Shown: positions 1-7,493 of the stretch, piece by piece
Layout of the letters: the number at the start of each line of letters is the position of its first letter
Position numbering within the stretch: the first letter of the stretch is position 1
Origin: Candidatus Melainabacteria bacterium
GTDB taxonomy: Bacteria > Cyanobacteriota > Vampirovibrionia > Obscuribacterales > Obscuribacteraceae
Length of the DNA stretch: 9,533 nt
Direction: 5' to 3'
Assembly: GCA_003175915.1 (NCBI GenBank)
Contig: PSRH01000026.1
Span: 1-9,533 of the forward strand
The notes under the pieces: model-generated
Seen by the model: only the letters and a program-made list of their open reading frames with translations
Database searches by the model: none
Told to the model about the DNA's origin: nothing
Translations under genes and position numbers: made by a program

Positions 1-96
1 ACCTCGAAGGTAATTCCGGTGCGCATGCACCGCGACTCGCACGGTTCGCGATGGAAGGGAATCCCAAATCGGATTCTTATGTTAGGTTTGAACCAC

Positions 97-137
97 TAGA
101 GCGCGCTTTTGATTCCATCAAAAGCGGATACGCTCTA
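97..137. repeat. Strong hairpin, probable dispersed palindromic repeat
   Basis: TAGAGCG (97-103) pairs with CGCTCTA (131-137), and CGCTTTTGA (104-112) pairs with TCAAAAGCG (118-126). The loop is TTCCA, and GATA (127-130) forms a one-sided bulge, giving a 16-bp stem. There is no T-run on either side, so it is not a classical intrinsic terminator. It begins about 97 nt beyond the stop of the minus-strand glycosyltransferase gene and could act there as a 3' mRNA-stabilising or attenuating element. From memory, similar AGAGCG...CGCTCT palindromes with an inner CTTTTGA/TCAAAAG stem recur between genes in Rhizobiales genomes. That resemblance was not tested here. The structure is directly visible; its function is inferred. 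Confidence 0.6.
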
Positions 138-233
138 CGCGAGGGCCAAAGCTCGTCGATCTGCAAACAAAAGGAAACTTACCGGTAAATTTAAAGCTCC
201 ACCGCGAGACTCATGCAAGGCCGGCGCTGCAGA

Positions 234-1436
234 TTAGCCCGGTGCACCTTCGTGTGTCTTGATACATTCCATGAGGTTGCATGCTGTTTCATGGCGGTAG
301 ATCGCAACAAGTGAACGCTTGAAATCCTTTGGGCTGTAAGTGCTTCGTATATGGTTTGCGGCACTATGAGATATTCGGGCTAACTGACCTCGACTGCGAA
401 CCGCCCAAGTCAATTTGTTGGCCAGATCATCGGCCGAACCGGGTTCCAGAAGAACCCCTGTTACATCCGGTTGCACCAATGTTGGGACGGACGCCAAAGC
501 CGACGCAAATGGTACGCAACCTGCTGCCATCCCTTCTAGTAACGCCATCGGCAAACCTTCGCCAAACAAAGATGGCAACAATATTAGATTGTATTGCGGC
601 AAGCTCTGCCTAACTTGCGATCGGGAGACAACGCCACGATATCGAAAATTACTACCAAGGAGTTCGGTCATCCTGCTGCAGAACCAATCACGCAGTGATC
701 CAGTTCCATATACATCCATTTCCAACATAGAGCAGATCTGAGGTAATTTAGAGCAAGCTTCGACGATAATGGTCAGCCCCTTCATATACTCAAGCCGCCC
801 CACAAAGACAATTCTTAGTTTTTCGCTTGTACTTCTACTCGCCAAGCTGTGGGAGAGCGCATCTTCATCAAGTGGCGTCACAAAATTAGGAAGAACAGAG
901 ATATGATCTTGCGTTTGAAGCTCATGGACGGAGATAAATGTTCTTCTCTCTTTTTCGCTTAGAAATAATACACGATTACTCAATCGTATCATTCGCTTCA
1001 CGAGAGATCTTAACAAAGCATTAGGAAGTATATCCAAATATTTTCCACCATGGACCTGTAGGACAATTGGTCTCTTTCGATAACAATATGTGAGAAGATA
1101 ACTATCCCTTAGAATTGATTTTGATGTCATATCTGTATTTATATGAACGATATGCGCCCATGGTAGCAGGCGCCATAGATTTATAGCGGAGTCTGCGCTG
1201 TTGAATATTCGCTTTATATTGTTATCTTTGTCTCTCGCTGCCACTCTTAAATGTTTAAAATCAATCTCTCTGCGGTCGTTAAATAGCAAGAGTGCATCGG
1301 AAACAACTGAGGCAATACCGCTCACGTTCTCCTCCTCACGCAATGAGGGAGATGTTATAAGCGACTTGATTGCTGGAAAAGGCGCCTCAACCATCGCCTT
1401 CTTCCCAAGCACCTCTACATTAGGTATGCTGAGCAC
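234..1436 (-). CDS. GT4-type glycosyltransferase, probably EPS repeat-unit assembly
   Basis: A 400-residue protein of the size and layout of GT-B fold family 4 (RfaB/WcaJ-cluster type) glycosyltransferases, which move a sugar from a nucleotide donor to a lipid-linked acceptor at the inner face of the cytoplasmic membrane. The N-terminal domain has the expected opening strand and glycine loop (about residues 24-45, SPSLREEENVSGIA). The C-terminal donor-binding domain starts near residue 207, with VGRLEYMKGL at 212-221 and the EGLPMALLE signature, whose glutamates E293 and E301 give the E-x7-E motif. The start is GTG at 1436, preceded by AAGAAAGG with 7 nt spacing. An overlapping ATG just upstream is out of frame. 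It lies 30 bp after the beta-helix gene, so the two are probably co-transcribed. The sugar donor and linkage cannot be read from the sequence. The gene is more AT-rich than the right flank of the window, as is common for sugar-specific transferases in variable polysaccharide loci. Confidence 0.88.
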   Translation of the reverse strand: MLSIPNVEVLGKKAMVEAPFPAIKSLITSPSLREEENVSGIASVVSDALLLFNDRREIDFKHLRVAARDKDNNIKRIFNSADSAINLWRLLPWAHIVHINTDMTSKSILRDSYLLTYCYRKRPIVLQVHGGKYLDILPNALLRSLVKRMIRLSNRVLFLSEKERRTFISVHELQTQDHISVLPNFVTPLDEDALSHSLASRSTSEKLRIVFVGRLEYMKGLTIIVEACSKLPQICSMLEMDVYGTGSLRDWFCSRMTELLGSNFRYRGVVSRSQVRQSLPQYNLILLPSLFGEGLPMALLEGMAAGCVPFASALASVPTLVQPDVTGVLLEPGSADDLANKLTWAVRSRGQLARISHSAANHIRSTYSPKDFKRSLVAIYRHETACNLMECIKTHEGAPG

Positions 1437-1466
1437 AACATAGCCTTTCTTAAGCTCGTCTTATAA

Positions 1467-2903
1467 TTACCATGCCCCAATGTTGGGGCGATCAGACTGC
1501 GCAGCACCGGATAGACTGACTGGAGGATACTCCGGCGTCGGTGTGCCCGCAAAAAGAACTGGCGAACCCGGAGCGGGAAGCCCGATCTTGAACACGTTAA
1601 CGTTGCTCGCAAAGACTTTCGGATCAACGCCCATAAGCGGATTTGCCGCTTGGAAATCGGCGATTATCCTTGCCCTCAACGTCGGGGCGCTCGCGTTAAA
1701 GCACGCATCATTGTTAGCAGTATTAAAAGTCAAATTGTTTGTCCAAAGCACGCTTGAGTTGTCCCTGCCTGTAGCACCTTCGAAGGCGGCTGTGTTATGT
1801 TGCTGCCGTGGCTCGGAAGGGTCAGGAGTAGCTAGCATGACATTGTTGATAACAGTCACGTTGTCGGATAGAGCTACATTTATTTCTCCCCGCCACGTGG
1901 CTGAGCTTAGCGGATCGCGATTATTCCCGATGGCAGTATTGTTTGCTACGGTAACGTTGGCGCTAAAAGCGACTTGGATTCCTTTTCCGCCATTGGCGTA
2001 AACAAGATTGCCTTGCACAAGTCCTTCGTATGGATAGGTGTCGTAGGGGGGGGTTTGGTCATGCTTCCAGGCGTCTATGATAATGCCATTACCGTCACTG
2101 TGATCTTCCTTTACTGCGTCACTGGTGTAGTTATTATATGAAATGTTATTTAAAATCTTGATGTGGAACTTCTCCACGTCGTAGGAGCCAGTCGGCTTAA
2201 AGTTATATATCGCGTGCGGCTGCCAGACCGAGATGCCAGACTCCTGGTAGGGACTTCTTTTTGACGTATCATGCACGACGTTTTTCCAGATTGTAAAGTA
2301 ATCGTTATTAGTGAGGCTAATGCCTGCTCCGGCGAAGTCATGAATATTCATGTTAAACACGCCAATATGGTGGCCTTGTGATCCCCCGACAGTCCCAGGC
2401 GTTCCTTCTGTATGCCCCTGCGAGTGAGGGTCGGTGCTGGGGTCCGACGCAAAAGCAGCGCCCTGAACGCCGCCGCTGCCATCAAGTTCGAAGCCATCGA
2501 AGATAAGGAAGGAACCCAATGGCCTAACTAGGTTGTAACCCTTTGACGTGCCCGTAATCTTTGCGCCCCATTTGTGCGCCGCCCGATAGACGACGTATCC
2601 GTCCGGCCTATTCGTGTTTCCGCCGTAAGAGGACCGCCACTCCCAACTCTGAGCGTAAGTTCCATCCGCGACAATTACGCAATCACCTGCCCTAACATCT
2701 CTATCTGGCCGTTGAAGTGTTTTCCATGCTGTCCGCGGAGTGTGCCCATCATTATTATCATTGCCGTTCAGATCACTGACGTAAAAGTTGCGTAAACACG
2801 TGTATGTTGTGGGAACCGCAGCGTTGGCTTCATCTGCAATAGGCGCAAGAGAAAATACAGACAAAATCAGGAAAAAACGCATTCTCTTTTCGAAGACAAG
2901 CAT
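1467..2903 (-). CDS. Secreted right-handed beta-helix protein, candidate polysaccharide lyase or epimerase
   Basis: A 478-residue protein with a signal peptide: a basic start, a hydrophobic stretch (about residues 9-21) and likely cleavage after ANA near residue 28. The mature part begins with FYVSDLNGNDNNDGHTPRTA (40-59) and continues to AGDCVIVADGTY (72-83). This opening is typical of secreted pectate-lyase-like and DUF1565-type beta-helix proteins. Repeated Asn/Gly/Val-rich turns follow (IGVFNMNIHDF, HIKILNNISYNN, GLVQGNLVYANG, VTVANNTAIGNN, VTVINNVM), and it ends in NIGAW, a common last strand. A DHSDGNGIIID segment (267-277) could lie near an active site. A Gly/His/Ser/Thr-rich insertion occupies about 152-178. 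The ATG at 2903 has AGGTAGGA 7 nt upstream; the ATG at residue 8 is a possible alternative. In EPS loci such proteins trim, cleave or epimerise the polymer, but this one could also be a non-enzymatic surface protein. Substrate and reaction are not assigned. Confidence 0.8.
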   Translation of the reverse strand: MLVFEKRMRFFLILSVFSLAPIADEANAAVPTTYTCLRNFYVSDLNGNDNNDGHTPRTAWKTLQRPDRDVRAGDCVIVADGTYAQSWEWRSSYGGNTNRPDGYVVYRAAHKWGAKITGTSKGYNLVRPLGSFLIFDGFELDGSGGVQGAAFASDPSTDPHSQGHTEGTPGTVGGSQGHHIGVFNMNIHDFAGAGISLTNNDYFTIWKNVVHDTSKRSPYQESGISVWQPHAIYNFKPTGSYDVEKFHIKILNNISYNNYTSDAVKEDHSDGNGIIIDAWKHDQTPPYDTYPYEGLVQGNLVYANGGKGIQVAFSANVTVANNTAIGNNRDPLSSATWRGEINVALSDNVTVINNVMLATPDPSEPRQQHNTAAFEGATGRDNSSVLWTNNLTFNTANNDACFNASAPTLRARIIADFQAANPLMGVDPKVFASNVNVFKIGLPAPGSPVLFAGTPTPEYPPVSLSGAAQSDRPNIGAW

Positions 2904-3019
2904 TCTTATATCCTACCTTGGATGCTAAACCAGTTACCGCCGCGCCTAAAAAAACTCATAGATTCATCGCTCAACCTTAACCAAGCAGCATGCGCTTCTC
3001 TGGCGAATAAACGCCGACC

Positions 3020-3041
3020 GATTTTGCCTTCGGCCAAAATC
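3020..3041. other. Short hairpin with C(TTCG)G loop
   Basis: GATTTTG (3020-3026) pairs with CAAAATC (3035-3041). Inside, C3028 and G3033 close a TTCG tetraloop, with one C-C mismatch between loop and outer stem. No T-run follows on either strand. It sits about 120 nt upstream of the beta-helix start, so it may be a leader hairpin, or a leftover terminator from a gene no longer present. The structure is seen directly; its role is unknown. Confidence 0.4.
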
Positions 3042-3349
3042 CAAGTTCTCGCCGCATAATCAATCTATAGCGCACCGACTCCGGCAATCAGTGAAACAAG
3101 CGAAATCGAAGACGCGGTCCGTGAGGAAACCAAAAATATCGGGTCTGGACAAAATAGGCTGGAGCTAACCGGTGAACGATGAGCGCTATTTTTCCATGTT
3201 GTCCCAAGTGCCGACGTGCTCCATAACGCAATGAGCTAAGTCGTAAGGCCATATCGCCAATCGAACCATACTGCTGGCTTGACGCGCAACGGTGCGGGAG
3301 GGTTAATCCTTTAGCTTGCTCCAAATTCTTACGCTGACGCAGCCTCCTT

Positions 3350-3363
3350 ACCTCGATCGAGGT
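3350..3363. promoter_or_regulatory. 14-bp perfect palindrome, candidate operator
   Basis: ACCTCGATCGAGGT is its own reverse complement. It lies about 150 bp upstream of the exoF-like start, inside the divergent intergenic region, where a dimeric regulator controlling the EPS genes could bind. The regulator is not identified. A perfect 14-mer palindrome is unlikely but not impossible by chance in a 600-bp gap, so the operator role is a weak inference. Confidence 0.3.
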
Positions 3364-3514
3364 CAAAGGGATCTGGGCGCGGCAGAGGCTTACTTTCCCA
3401 AAATGTGTACCACCAATGCCCCCTCCCACTGCGACTTAGGCGATGGTACGCTCCGACCTCCAATGGAAAAAATTCCCTGACTTGTCATTATTGGTATATA
3501 GGTAAGTGGGCGGT

Positions 3515-4786
3515 ATGAAATACAGTCTCGGTGGCAGGCTTTGCATTCATCGCCTCGGCGCGGTGGCGTTGGCGATCTTGATTTGTGCCGCGCCGGCGGC
3601 GGCTGATTACCCTATCCAAGCCGGCGATGTCATTGAGGTCTCTATTGGAGGCCTGGTTGATTTTCATCAGCGGGCTGTTGTCCAGCAAGACGGAACCATT
3701 AGTTTTCCGCAGCTGGGAACCATCTCTGTTGATGGTTCGCTAGCGTCTCAATTAAGGGCAAAGATCCGGGCAGCGCTCGTCGGTAAAACAGTACGTCAGC
3801 GCTCACCGGACGGGAGGACACTCCCGATCGCGATTGAGCCTGATGATGTCGCAGCCTCTATTGTGGAATACAGGCCGGTTTATGTAATGGGCGACGTTTC
3901 AAAACCGGGACAGTTTGCCTTTAATCCTGCCATGACCACCCGCCAAGCCGTGGCAATGGCGGGTGGTTACGACACTTTGCACGTAGGCTCTAAGAGTTCG
4001 TTTTTATTGGCGTCCGACGTGCAGAGCGAAATCAGTGGCGTGATGGTTCAGTTGGCGGGCTTAGCGCTTCGTGAGACCAGAGTAAGAGCGGAATTGTCTA
4101 ACCTTGAGACTATGGGTGAACCACGCGCTCCTGATGTTCAGGTGCCTGCCACAACATTTTCGGCTCTCCTTCGTGCAGAACAAGAACTCTTCAAGACAAA
4201 CCGCGTGGAACATTCGGCGGAAAAGGAATTTCTTGATCGGTCTATAAAACAAAGCATTCAAGTCATTGAGGATTTAAACAAACAACTAAAGCAGGAAGTA
4301 GCGAGTGCAACATTCGACGCGGGTGACCTCGAAGACATGCGTGGCCTCCAAGCAAAGGGGTATGCATCCAAGGCACGCGTCTCGGAGACGCGACACTCGG
4401 CATCGGCGGGTTTAAATCGAAGGCTGCAAATATATACGCAATTGGATGCGGCAAGAACACGGAACGAGGAATCTCAAAAGCACCTGGCTCAGCTCGAAAG
4501 CCAGCGGAAGATCAAGCTGCTGGAGGCGCTAAAGGATTGCACTATCAAGCAGGTTGAACTTAGGTCCAGACTTAATGGCCTACGTGACAAGCTGAGGGCT
4601 ATTTCCACGACGCATGCGCAAAGCGTGCGCGGCACATACCAAAGCCCCAAAATTGTTGTCATCAGAAAAGAGCACAAGGGCCGCGAGCGCTTGTCCGTCG
4701 ACCTAGATTTCGAACTCCATCCCGCTGATGTTATCGAGGTCACGATAGAAGTTGATGACGCCAACGGAGAGGTTGCGGGGGAGTGA
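3515..4786 (+). CDS. exoF: ExoF-type polysaccharide export (OPX/Wza-related) protein
   Basis: A periplasmic or outer-membrane polysaccharide export protein of 423 residues counted from ATG 3515, close to the length of Sinorhizobium ExoF. A signal peptide covers residues 1-30, with cleavage expected after APAAA. Its single cysteine has no lipobox, so it is not lipidated like Wza. The polysaccharide-export domain runs about 31-118 (YPIQAGDVIEVSIGG, then QDGTISFPQLGTI). A beta-grasp/SLBB domain follows at about 121-160 (VYVMGDVSKPGQFAF, then AVAMAGGYD). Residues about 180-365 are charged and predicted coiled coil. The end (about 378-412, LHPADVIEVTI) looks like a second beta-grasp unit, as in the ExoF group. 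GTG at 3506 is in frame but touches GGTAAG, which better serves the ATG at 3515. It leads the plus-strand block and is followed after 131 bp by its usual partner, the co-polymerase/kinase. The family call is strong; the exact exoF label is by resemblance. Confidence 0.85.
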   Translation: MKYSLGGRLCIHRLGAVALAILICAAPAAADYPIQAGDVIEVSIGGLVDFHQRAVVQQDGTISFPQLGTISVDGSLASQLRAKIRAALVGKTVRQRSPDGRTLPIAIEPDDVAASIVEYRPVYVMGDVSKPGQFAFNPAMTTRQAVAMAGGYDTLHVGSKSSFLLASDVQSEISGVMVQLAGLALRETRVRAELSNLETMGEPRAPDVQVPATTFSALLRAEQELFKTNRVEHSAEKEFLDRSIKQSIQVIEDLNKQLKQEVASATFDAGDLEDMRGLQAKGYASKARVSETRHSASAGLNRRLQIYTQLDAARTRNEESQKHLAQLESQRKIKLLEALKDCTIKQVELRSRLNGLRDKLRAISTTHAQSVRGTYQSPKIVVIRKEHKGRERLSVDLDFELHPADVIEVTIEVDDANGEVAGE

Positions 4787-4917
4787 GCATACACCTGCAA
4801 GTCGCGTCCGCAGCTTGAGCACGACGCCGAAAGGCGCCCGTTTAAGCATCGCTGTGTTTGTAAAAATACCTTCACAAAACGTCCGATGCCAACGCGCTCG
4901 GCCTCGCGAGACAATTC

Positions 4918-7188
4918 ATGTTAGAAACGAAGTCTACTGATTTTAGAAGGCAGGTTTCTCACAACGATATTACGCTTGCTGACGCTATTGGATCGTCCAT
5001 TAGGTTTGTCCGCCGGCAACGGCGTGTCATTATATCCTCCGTGCTGGTCCTGGTCACTTTGGGCGTGCTTACCAGATTCCTGACGCCTAGCCGTTATACG
5101 GCGAGAGCTGTCGTCTACGCCGACTTATCTCGGCAGGAGATCAATCCGCCTCAACAACAAGCGATAGGCCCAAGCCCGGAGGACCCGACGCAAGTTGATA
5201 GTCAGGTTGAAGTTTTTAGATCGTTAAGCGTGTTGCTTCCGGTTGTGGAGCAGCTTAAACTTAGAGAGGATCCGGAGTTTTCTAAAAAGGGTTCGCAGGG
5301 GCAGGAAGAACAAAGAGAGTTATCTAGCTTACTAGAGAAGCTCGAAAAAGCGCTTGAAGTAAAGCGCGTGGGAAAGACGCATATTATAGAGGTGCTCTTC
5401 ACGGCGCAAAGTCCTAACCGGGCGGCGGAGGTAGCAAACGCCATTTCCAATTCATTTATCCAAGATCGTCTTCAGGCGAAGTATGAATCGGCCCAGAGGG
5501 CAATTGCATGGCTGCACAATCGGTTGACCGAGTTGAAAAGGCAGTCCTCCGCTGCGGAAGAAGCTGCCGAACGTTTCAAGTCTTCGCATGTAATGTCTGC
5601 TGAGTTGCTCGCTCAACAATTAAGCGAACTTAAATCAAGGCGTGTTTCAATACAATCGGAGGTGGATAACGCTGACGCAACACTAGGCCATATTGACTTC
5701 ATCTTGCGCAGTGACTTCAGTATCGCGGCTGTTGATGGGAGCATCTTGGAGGCGAGCAGTGAATTGGCAAAGCTACGGAGCCGCTACCTTGAGCTCGTGA
5801 GCCAAGAAGCAGAACTAACCTCTGGAGCTAACCACGACCATTCTGCTGAAGTCAACGTTCGAAAACAAATCGAGCAGATGCGCGCTTCGATAAAGGAAGA
5901 ACTCAAGCGTATTGCCGAGAATTACAAGAGTAATCATGAAATTGCCAGAGCAAAAGAGCGGGCGGTTGGCGAGGAGTTAGCCCAAAAAAACGCCCTTCTT
6001 AAGAGTGAGAACGAACATCAGGTTAAGCTAAGAGAACTCGAAAATATAGCCAAAAATTTGCGAACAACGTATGATGACAATGCCAGCTTCTTGCAGCGTG
6101 ACATAGAGCAGTTGCAACAGCAATCCATGCCTACGAGCGGCGCTAGGATTATTTCCCTGGCGTTGCCGCCTCTAAAGCGGAGCAGCCCGAAGACTTCTTT
6201 GCTCGTCGGTGGGGCAGCGCTGGCTGGACTCATGTTGGGATTTGCTATCGGCTTTTTTCGAGACATGGCCGATCGAACATGCAGATCACGTGAGCAAATT
6301 GAGGCGATTCTAGACGTACCCTGCATTACCATGGTCCCACGATTAGGCGCTAATCGCCGAACGCAAGCATTGCGAAATTGGAATCTGCACCTTCACGAAA
6401 AGAAAATTAAAGCTTCTGGCTTTTTGACAAGCAAGAATCAGCTATTAAGTCGTACCGATAGTAGAGGCAAGTCGAGTTCGGCAGCCAGGCAGACTGATTA
6501 TATTTCATTTCTTGCTGATACTACACAAATTTCTCAAGAGCCATTTTTTTCTCGGTTCTCGGAGGCAATACAAACAATAGCCCTGAGCTTAGACCAAGCT
6601 CATGCAGCAAGCCAAATCGTCGCAGTGACCTCCGCCCTTCCAAATGAGGGCAAGTCAACCATCATCGCCTATTTGGCCCGAACGTTGGCGCAATCCGGCA
6701 GGCGCGTGCTTCTGGTAGACTGTGATCTTCGAGTGGGGAAACTGACGAAAGTTTTTGCAGAGCAATCGCCCATTGGGGTGCGAGACATTGTGATGAGCGA
6801 GGTATCGGCCCAAATAGCCATAAAACAGCACGATGCCGGATTTGCGTTTATGCCTGCGGGCACAGGAGCCTGTCCAACGCATCCTAATGAGATTTTTGCA
6901 ATGGCTAAAACTCACATCTTGTTCGAGGAACTGCGCAAGAGTTTCGATTACATACTTCTGGACCTCCCTCCCCTTGGGCCTGTTACCGACGTTGTTGCGA
7001 TTGGCAAGTTCGTAGACTCTTACTTATTTGTGATCGAATGGGGCAGAACCCAAACACAAGTTGTTCCGCAAACGCTTAATAGGGCTCAATTAGTTAGGAA
7101 TAATCTGCTAGGTGTAATTCTTAACAACGTTGATCTTAAAGCCATTGCTGACTACGAACGTACTTATTATAGTTACGAGGAAAACTGA
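4918..7188 (+). CDS. exoP: ExoP-type polysaccharide co-polymerase fused to a tyrosine autokinase (Wzz/BY-kinase)
   Basis: A 756-residue inner-membrane protein that sets EPS chain length and couples polymerisation to export. TM1 is at about 37-55. The Wzz-type periplasmic region (about 56-425) is largely coiled coil (roughly 125-405) and ends in a proline-rich segment (LALPPLKRSSPK) before TM2 (about 427-447). The cytoplasmic BY-kinase domain has Walker A SALPNEGKST (572-581, K579), Walker A' VLLVDCD (597-603, D601 and D603) and Walker B ILLDLPP (679-685, D682). A C-terminal tyrosine cluster (Y746, Y750, Y751, Y753) is the expected autophosphorylation site. A polar linker of about 100 residues joins TM2 to the kinase. 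Single-chain fusion of co-polymerase and kinase is the usual proteobacterial form. The ATG at 4918 has only a weak upstream GCGAG. An in-frame TAA lies upstream with no better start between. It follows the exoF-like gene by 131 bp. All catalytic motifs look intact. Confidence 0.93.
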   Translation: MLETKSTDFRRQVSHNDITLADAIGSSIRFVRRQRRVIISSVLVLVTLGVLTRFLTPSRYTARAVVYADLSRQEINPPQQQAIGPSPEDPTQVDSQVEVFRSLSVLLPVVEQLKLREDPEFSKKGSQGQEEQRELSSLLEKLEKALEVKRVGKTHIIEVLFTAQSPNRAAEVANAISNSFIQDRLQAKYESAQRAIAWLHNRLTELKRQSSAAEEAAERFKSSHVMSAELLAQQLSELKSRRVSIQSEVDNADATLGHIDFILRSDFSIAAVDGSILEASSELAKLRSRYLELVSQEAELTSGANHDHSAEVNVRKQIEQMRASIKEELKRIAENYKSNHEIARAKERAVGEELAQKNALLKSENEHQVKLRELENIAKNLRTTYDDNASFLQRDIEQLQQQSMPTSGARIISLALPPLKRSSPKTSLLVGGAALAGLMLGFAIGFFRDMADRTCRSREQIEAILDVPCITMVPRLGANRRTQALRNWNLHLHEKKIKASGFLTSKNQLLSRTDSRGKSSSAARQTDYISFLADTTQISQEPFFSRFSEAIQTIALSLDQAHAASQIVAVTSALPNEGKSTIIAYLARTLAQSGRRVLLVDCDLRVGKLTKVFAEQSPIGVRDIVMSEVSAQIAIKQHDAGFAFMPAGTGACPTHPNEIFAMAKTHILFEELRKSFDYILLDLPPLGPVTDVVAIGKFVDSYLFVIEWGRTQTQVVPQTLNRAQLVRNNLLGVILNNVDLKAIADYERTYYSYEEN

Positions 7189-7202
7189 AATAACAGGTAT
7201 GA

Positions 7203-7493
7203 GTCCGATATTCAGGACATGTAAGGGATTTTTCTTGGGTCTACGCTGACGATTATCTTGGTGCTCCATTTGGTTTCCGTTATTTCAAGTCGCGATGGGC
7301 GTAATGCACTAAAACCTTATGTAAGACTCGAAATAACTTTGACGCCATTGAGCTCTGCAGGATAGAGGAGTTGGGAGTAATGCGAAGCCCCGTTGCACTG
7401 AGTGGATATCCATACTATCTTGACCTCTCGGCCGAACAAGACGCCTCTGCTACTCTCCACCATTTTGTAATGCGACCCCAAGGGCCATGCTAA
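7203..7493 (+). pseudogene. Possible remnant of an unidentified gene, one in-frame stop
   Basis: Between the kinase and polymerase genes one plus-strand frame runs from 7203 to TAA 7491-7493, interrupted only by TAA at 7302-7304. The first part reads SGHVRDFSWVYADDYLGAPF and the second LGVMRSPVALSGYPYYLDLS, which look more protein-like than random sequence, but no family was recognised. No start codon is evident at its left end, so it may be a decayed 3' part of a gene lost in a rearrangement. In another frame, ATG 7199 opens a 15-codon ORF, and a further frame has a short hydrophobic run (LTIILVLHLVSVIS, about 7246-7287). These add to the impression of a degraded stretch. It may equally be chance open sequence. 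Confidence 0.3.
7380..7493 (+). CDS. Small 37-codon ORF overlapping the polymerase start
   Basis: ATG 7380 opens a 37-residue ORF ending at TAA 7491-7493. It is preceded by AGGAG at 7366-7370 (9 nt spacing) and GGGAG at 7373-7377 (2 nt), the best Shine-Dalgarno sequences in this gap. Its end overlaps the polymerase start in ATGCTAA, an arrangement typical of translational coupling. The peptide is polar, with no signal sequence or membrane span and no recognised family. It may be a leader ORF whose translation delivers ribosomes to the polymerase gene, or simply the tail of the decayed frame at 7203-7493. The ribosome sites and overlap are visible; expression is inferred. Confidence 0.35.
   Translation: MRSPVALSGYPYYLDLSAEQDASATLHHFVMRPQGPC

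Larger units (their letters stand above)
2904..3514. other. Long divergent intergenic region between the beta-helix and exoF-like genes
   Basis: About 600 bp between two divergently transcribed genes, so it should contain the promoters of both. No convincing -35/-10 pair could be assigned on either strand. TATATA at 3495-3500 before the exoF-like gene is too close to its start and has no properly spaced -35. The visible structures are a TTCG-loop hairpin at 3020-3041 and a 14-bp palindrome at 3350-3363. A minus-strand open frame of 113 codons (3088-3429) starts with GTG, lacks a Shine-Dalgarno sequence and resembles nothing recognised, so it is not called a gene. The plus-strand frames are full of stops. 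Confidence 0.6.

Noticed and set aside
17..32. CGGTGC-GCAT-GCACCG hairpin near the left edge
   Set aside because: It is a short 6-bp stem with no T-run and no nearby gene end, and is easily a chance event in GC-rich sequence.
1480..2001. Long plus-strand frame opposite the beta-helix gene
   Set aside because: It is antisense to a gene with a clear signal peptide, beta-helix repeats and a good ribosome site, so it is a shadow frame.
3088..3429. Minus-strand open frame of 113 codons in the divergent intergenic region
   Set aside because: It has a GTG start without a Shine-Dalgarno sequence, basic low-complexity composition and no recognisable domain, and it occupies the region that must hold promoters. 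It is more likely chance open sequence.
3480..3505. Promoter before the exoF-like gene from TTGTCA and TATATA
   Set aside because: The two elements are only about 7 nt apart, far from the 16-18 nt needed, and no alternative -35 fits.
4821..4840. CGCC-GAAA-GGCG hairpin between the exoF-like and exoP-like genes, considered as a terminator
   Set aside because: The stem is only 4 bp and lacks a T-run, and the two genes are functional partners expected to be co-transcribed.
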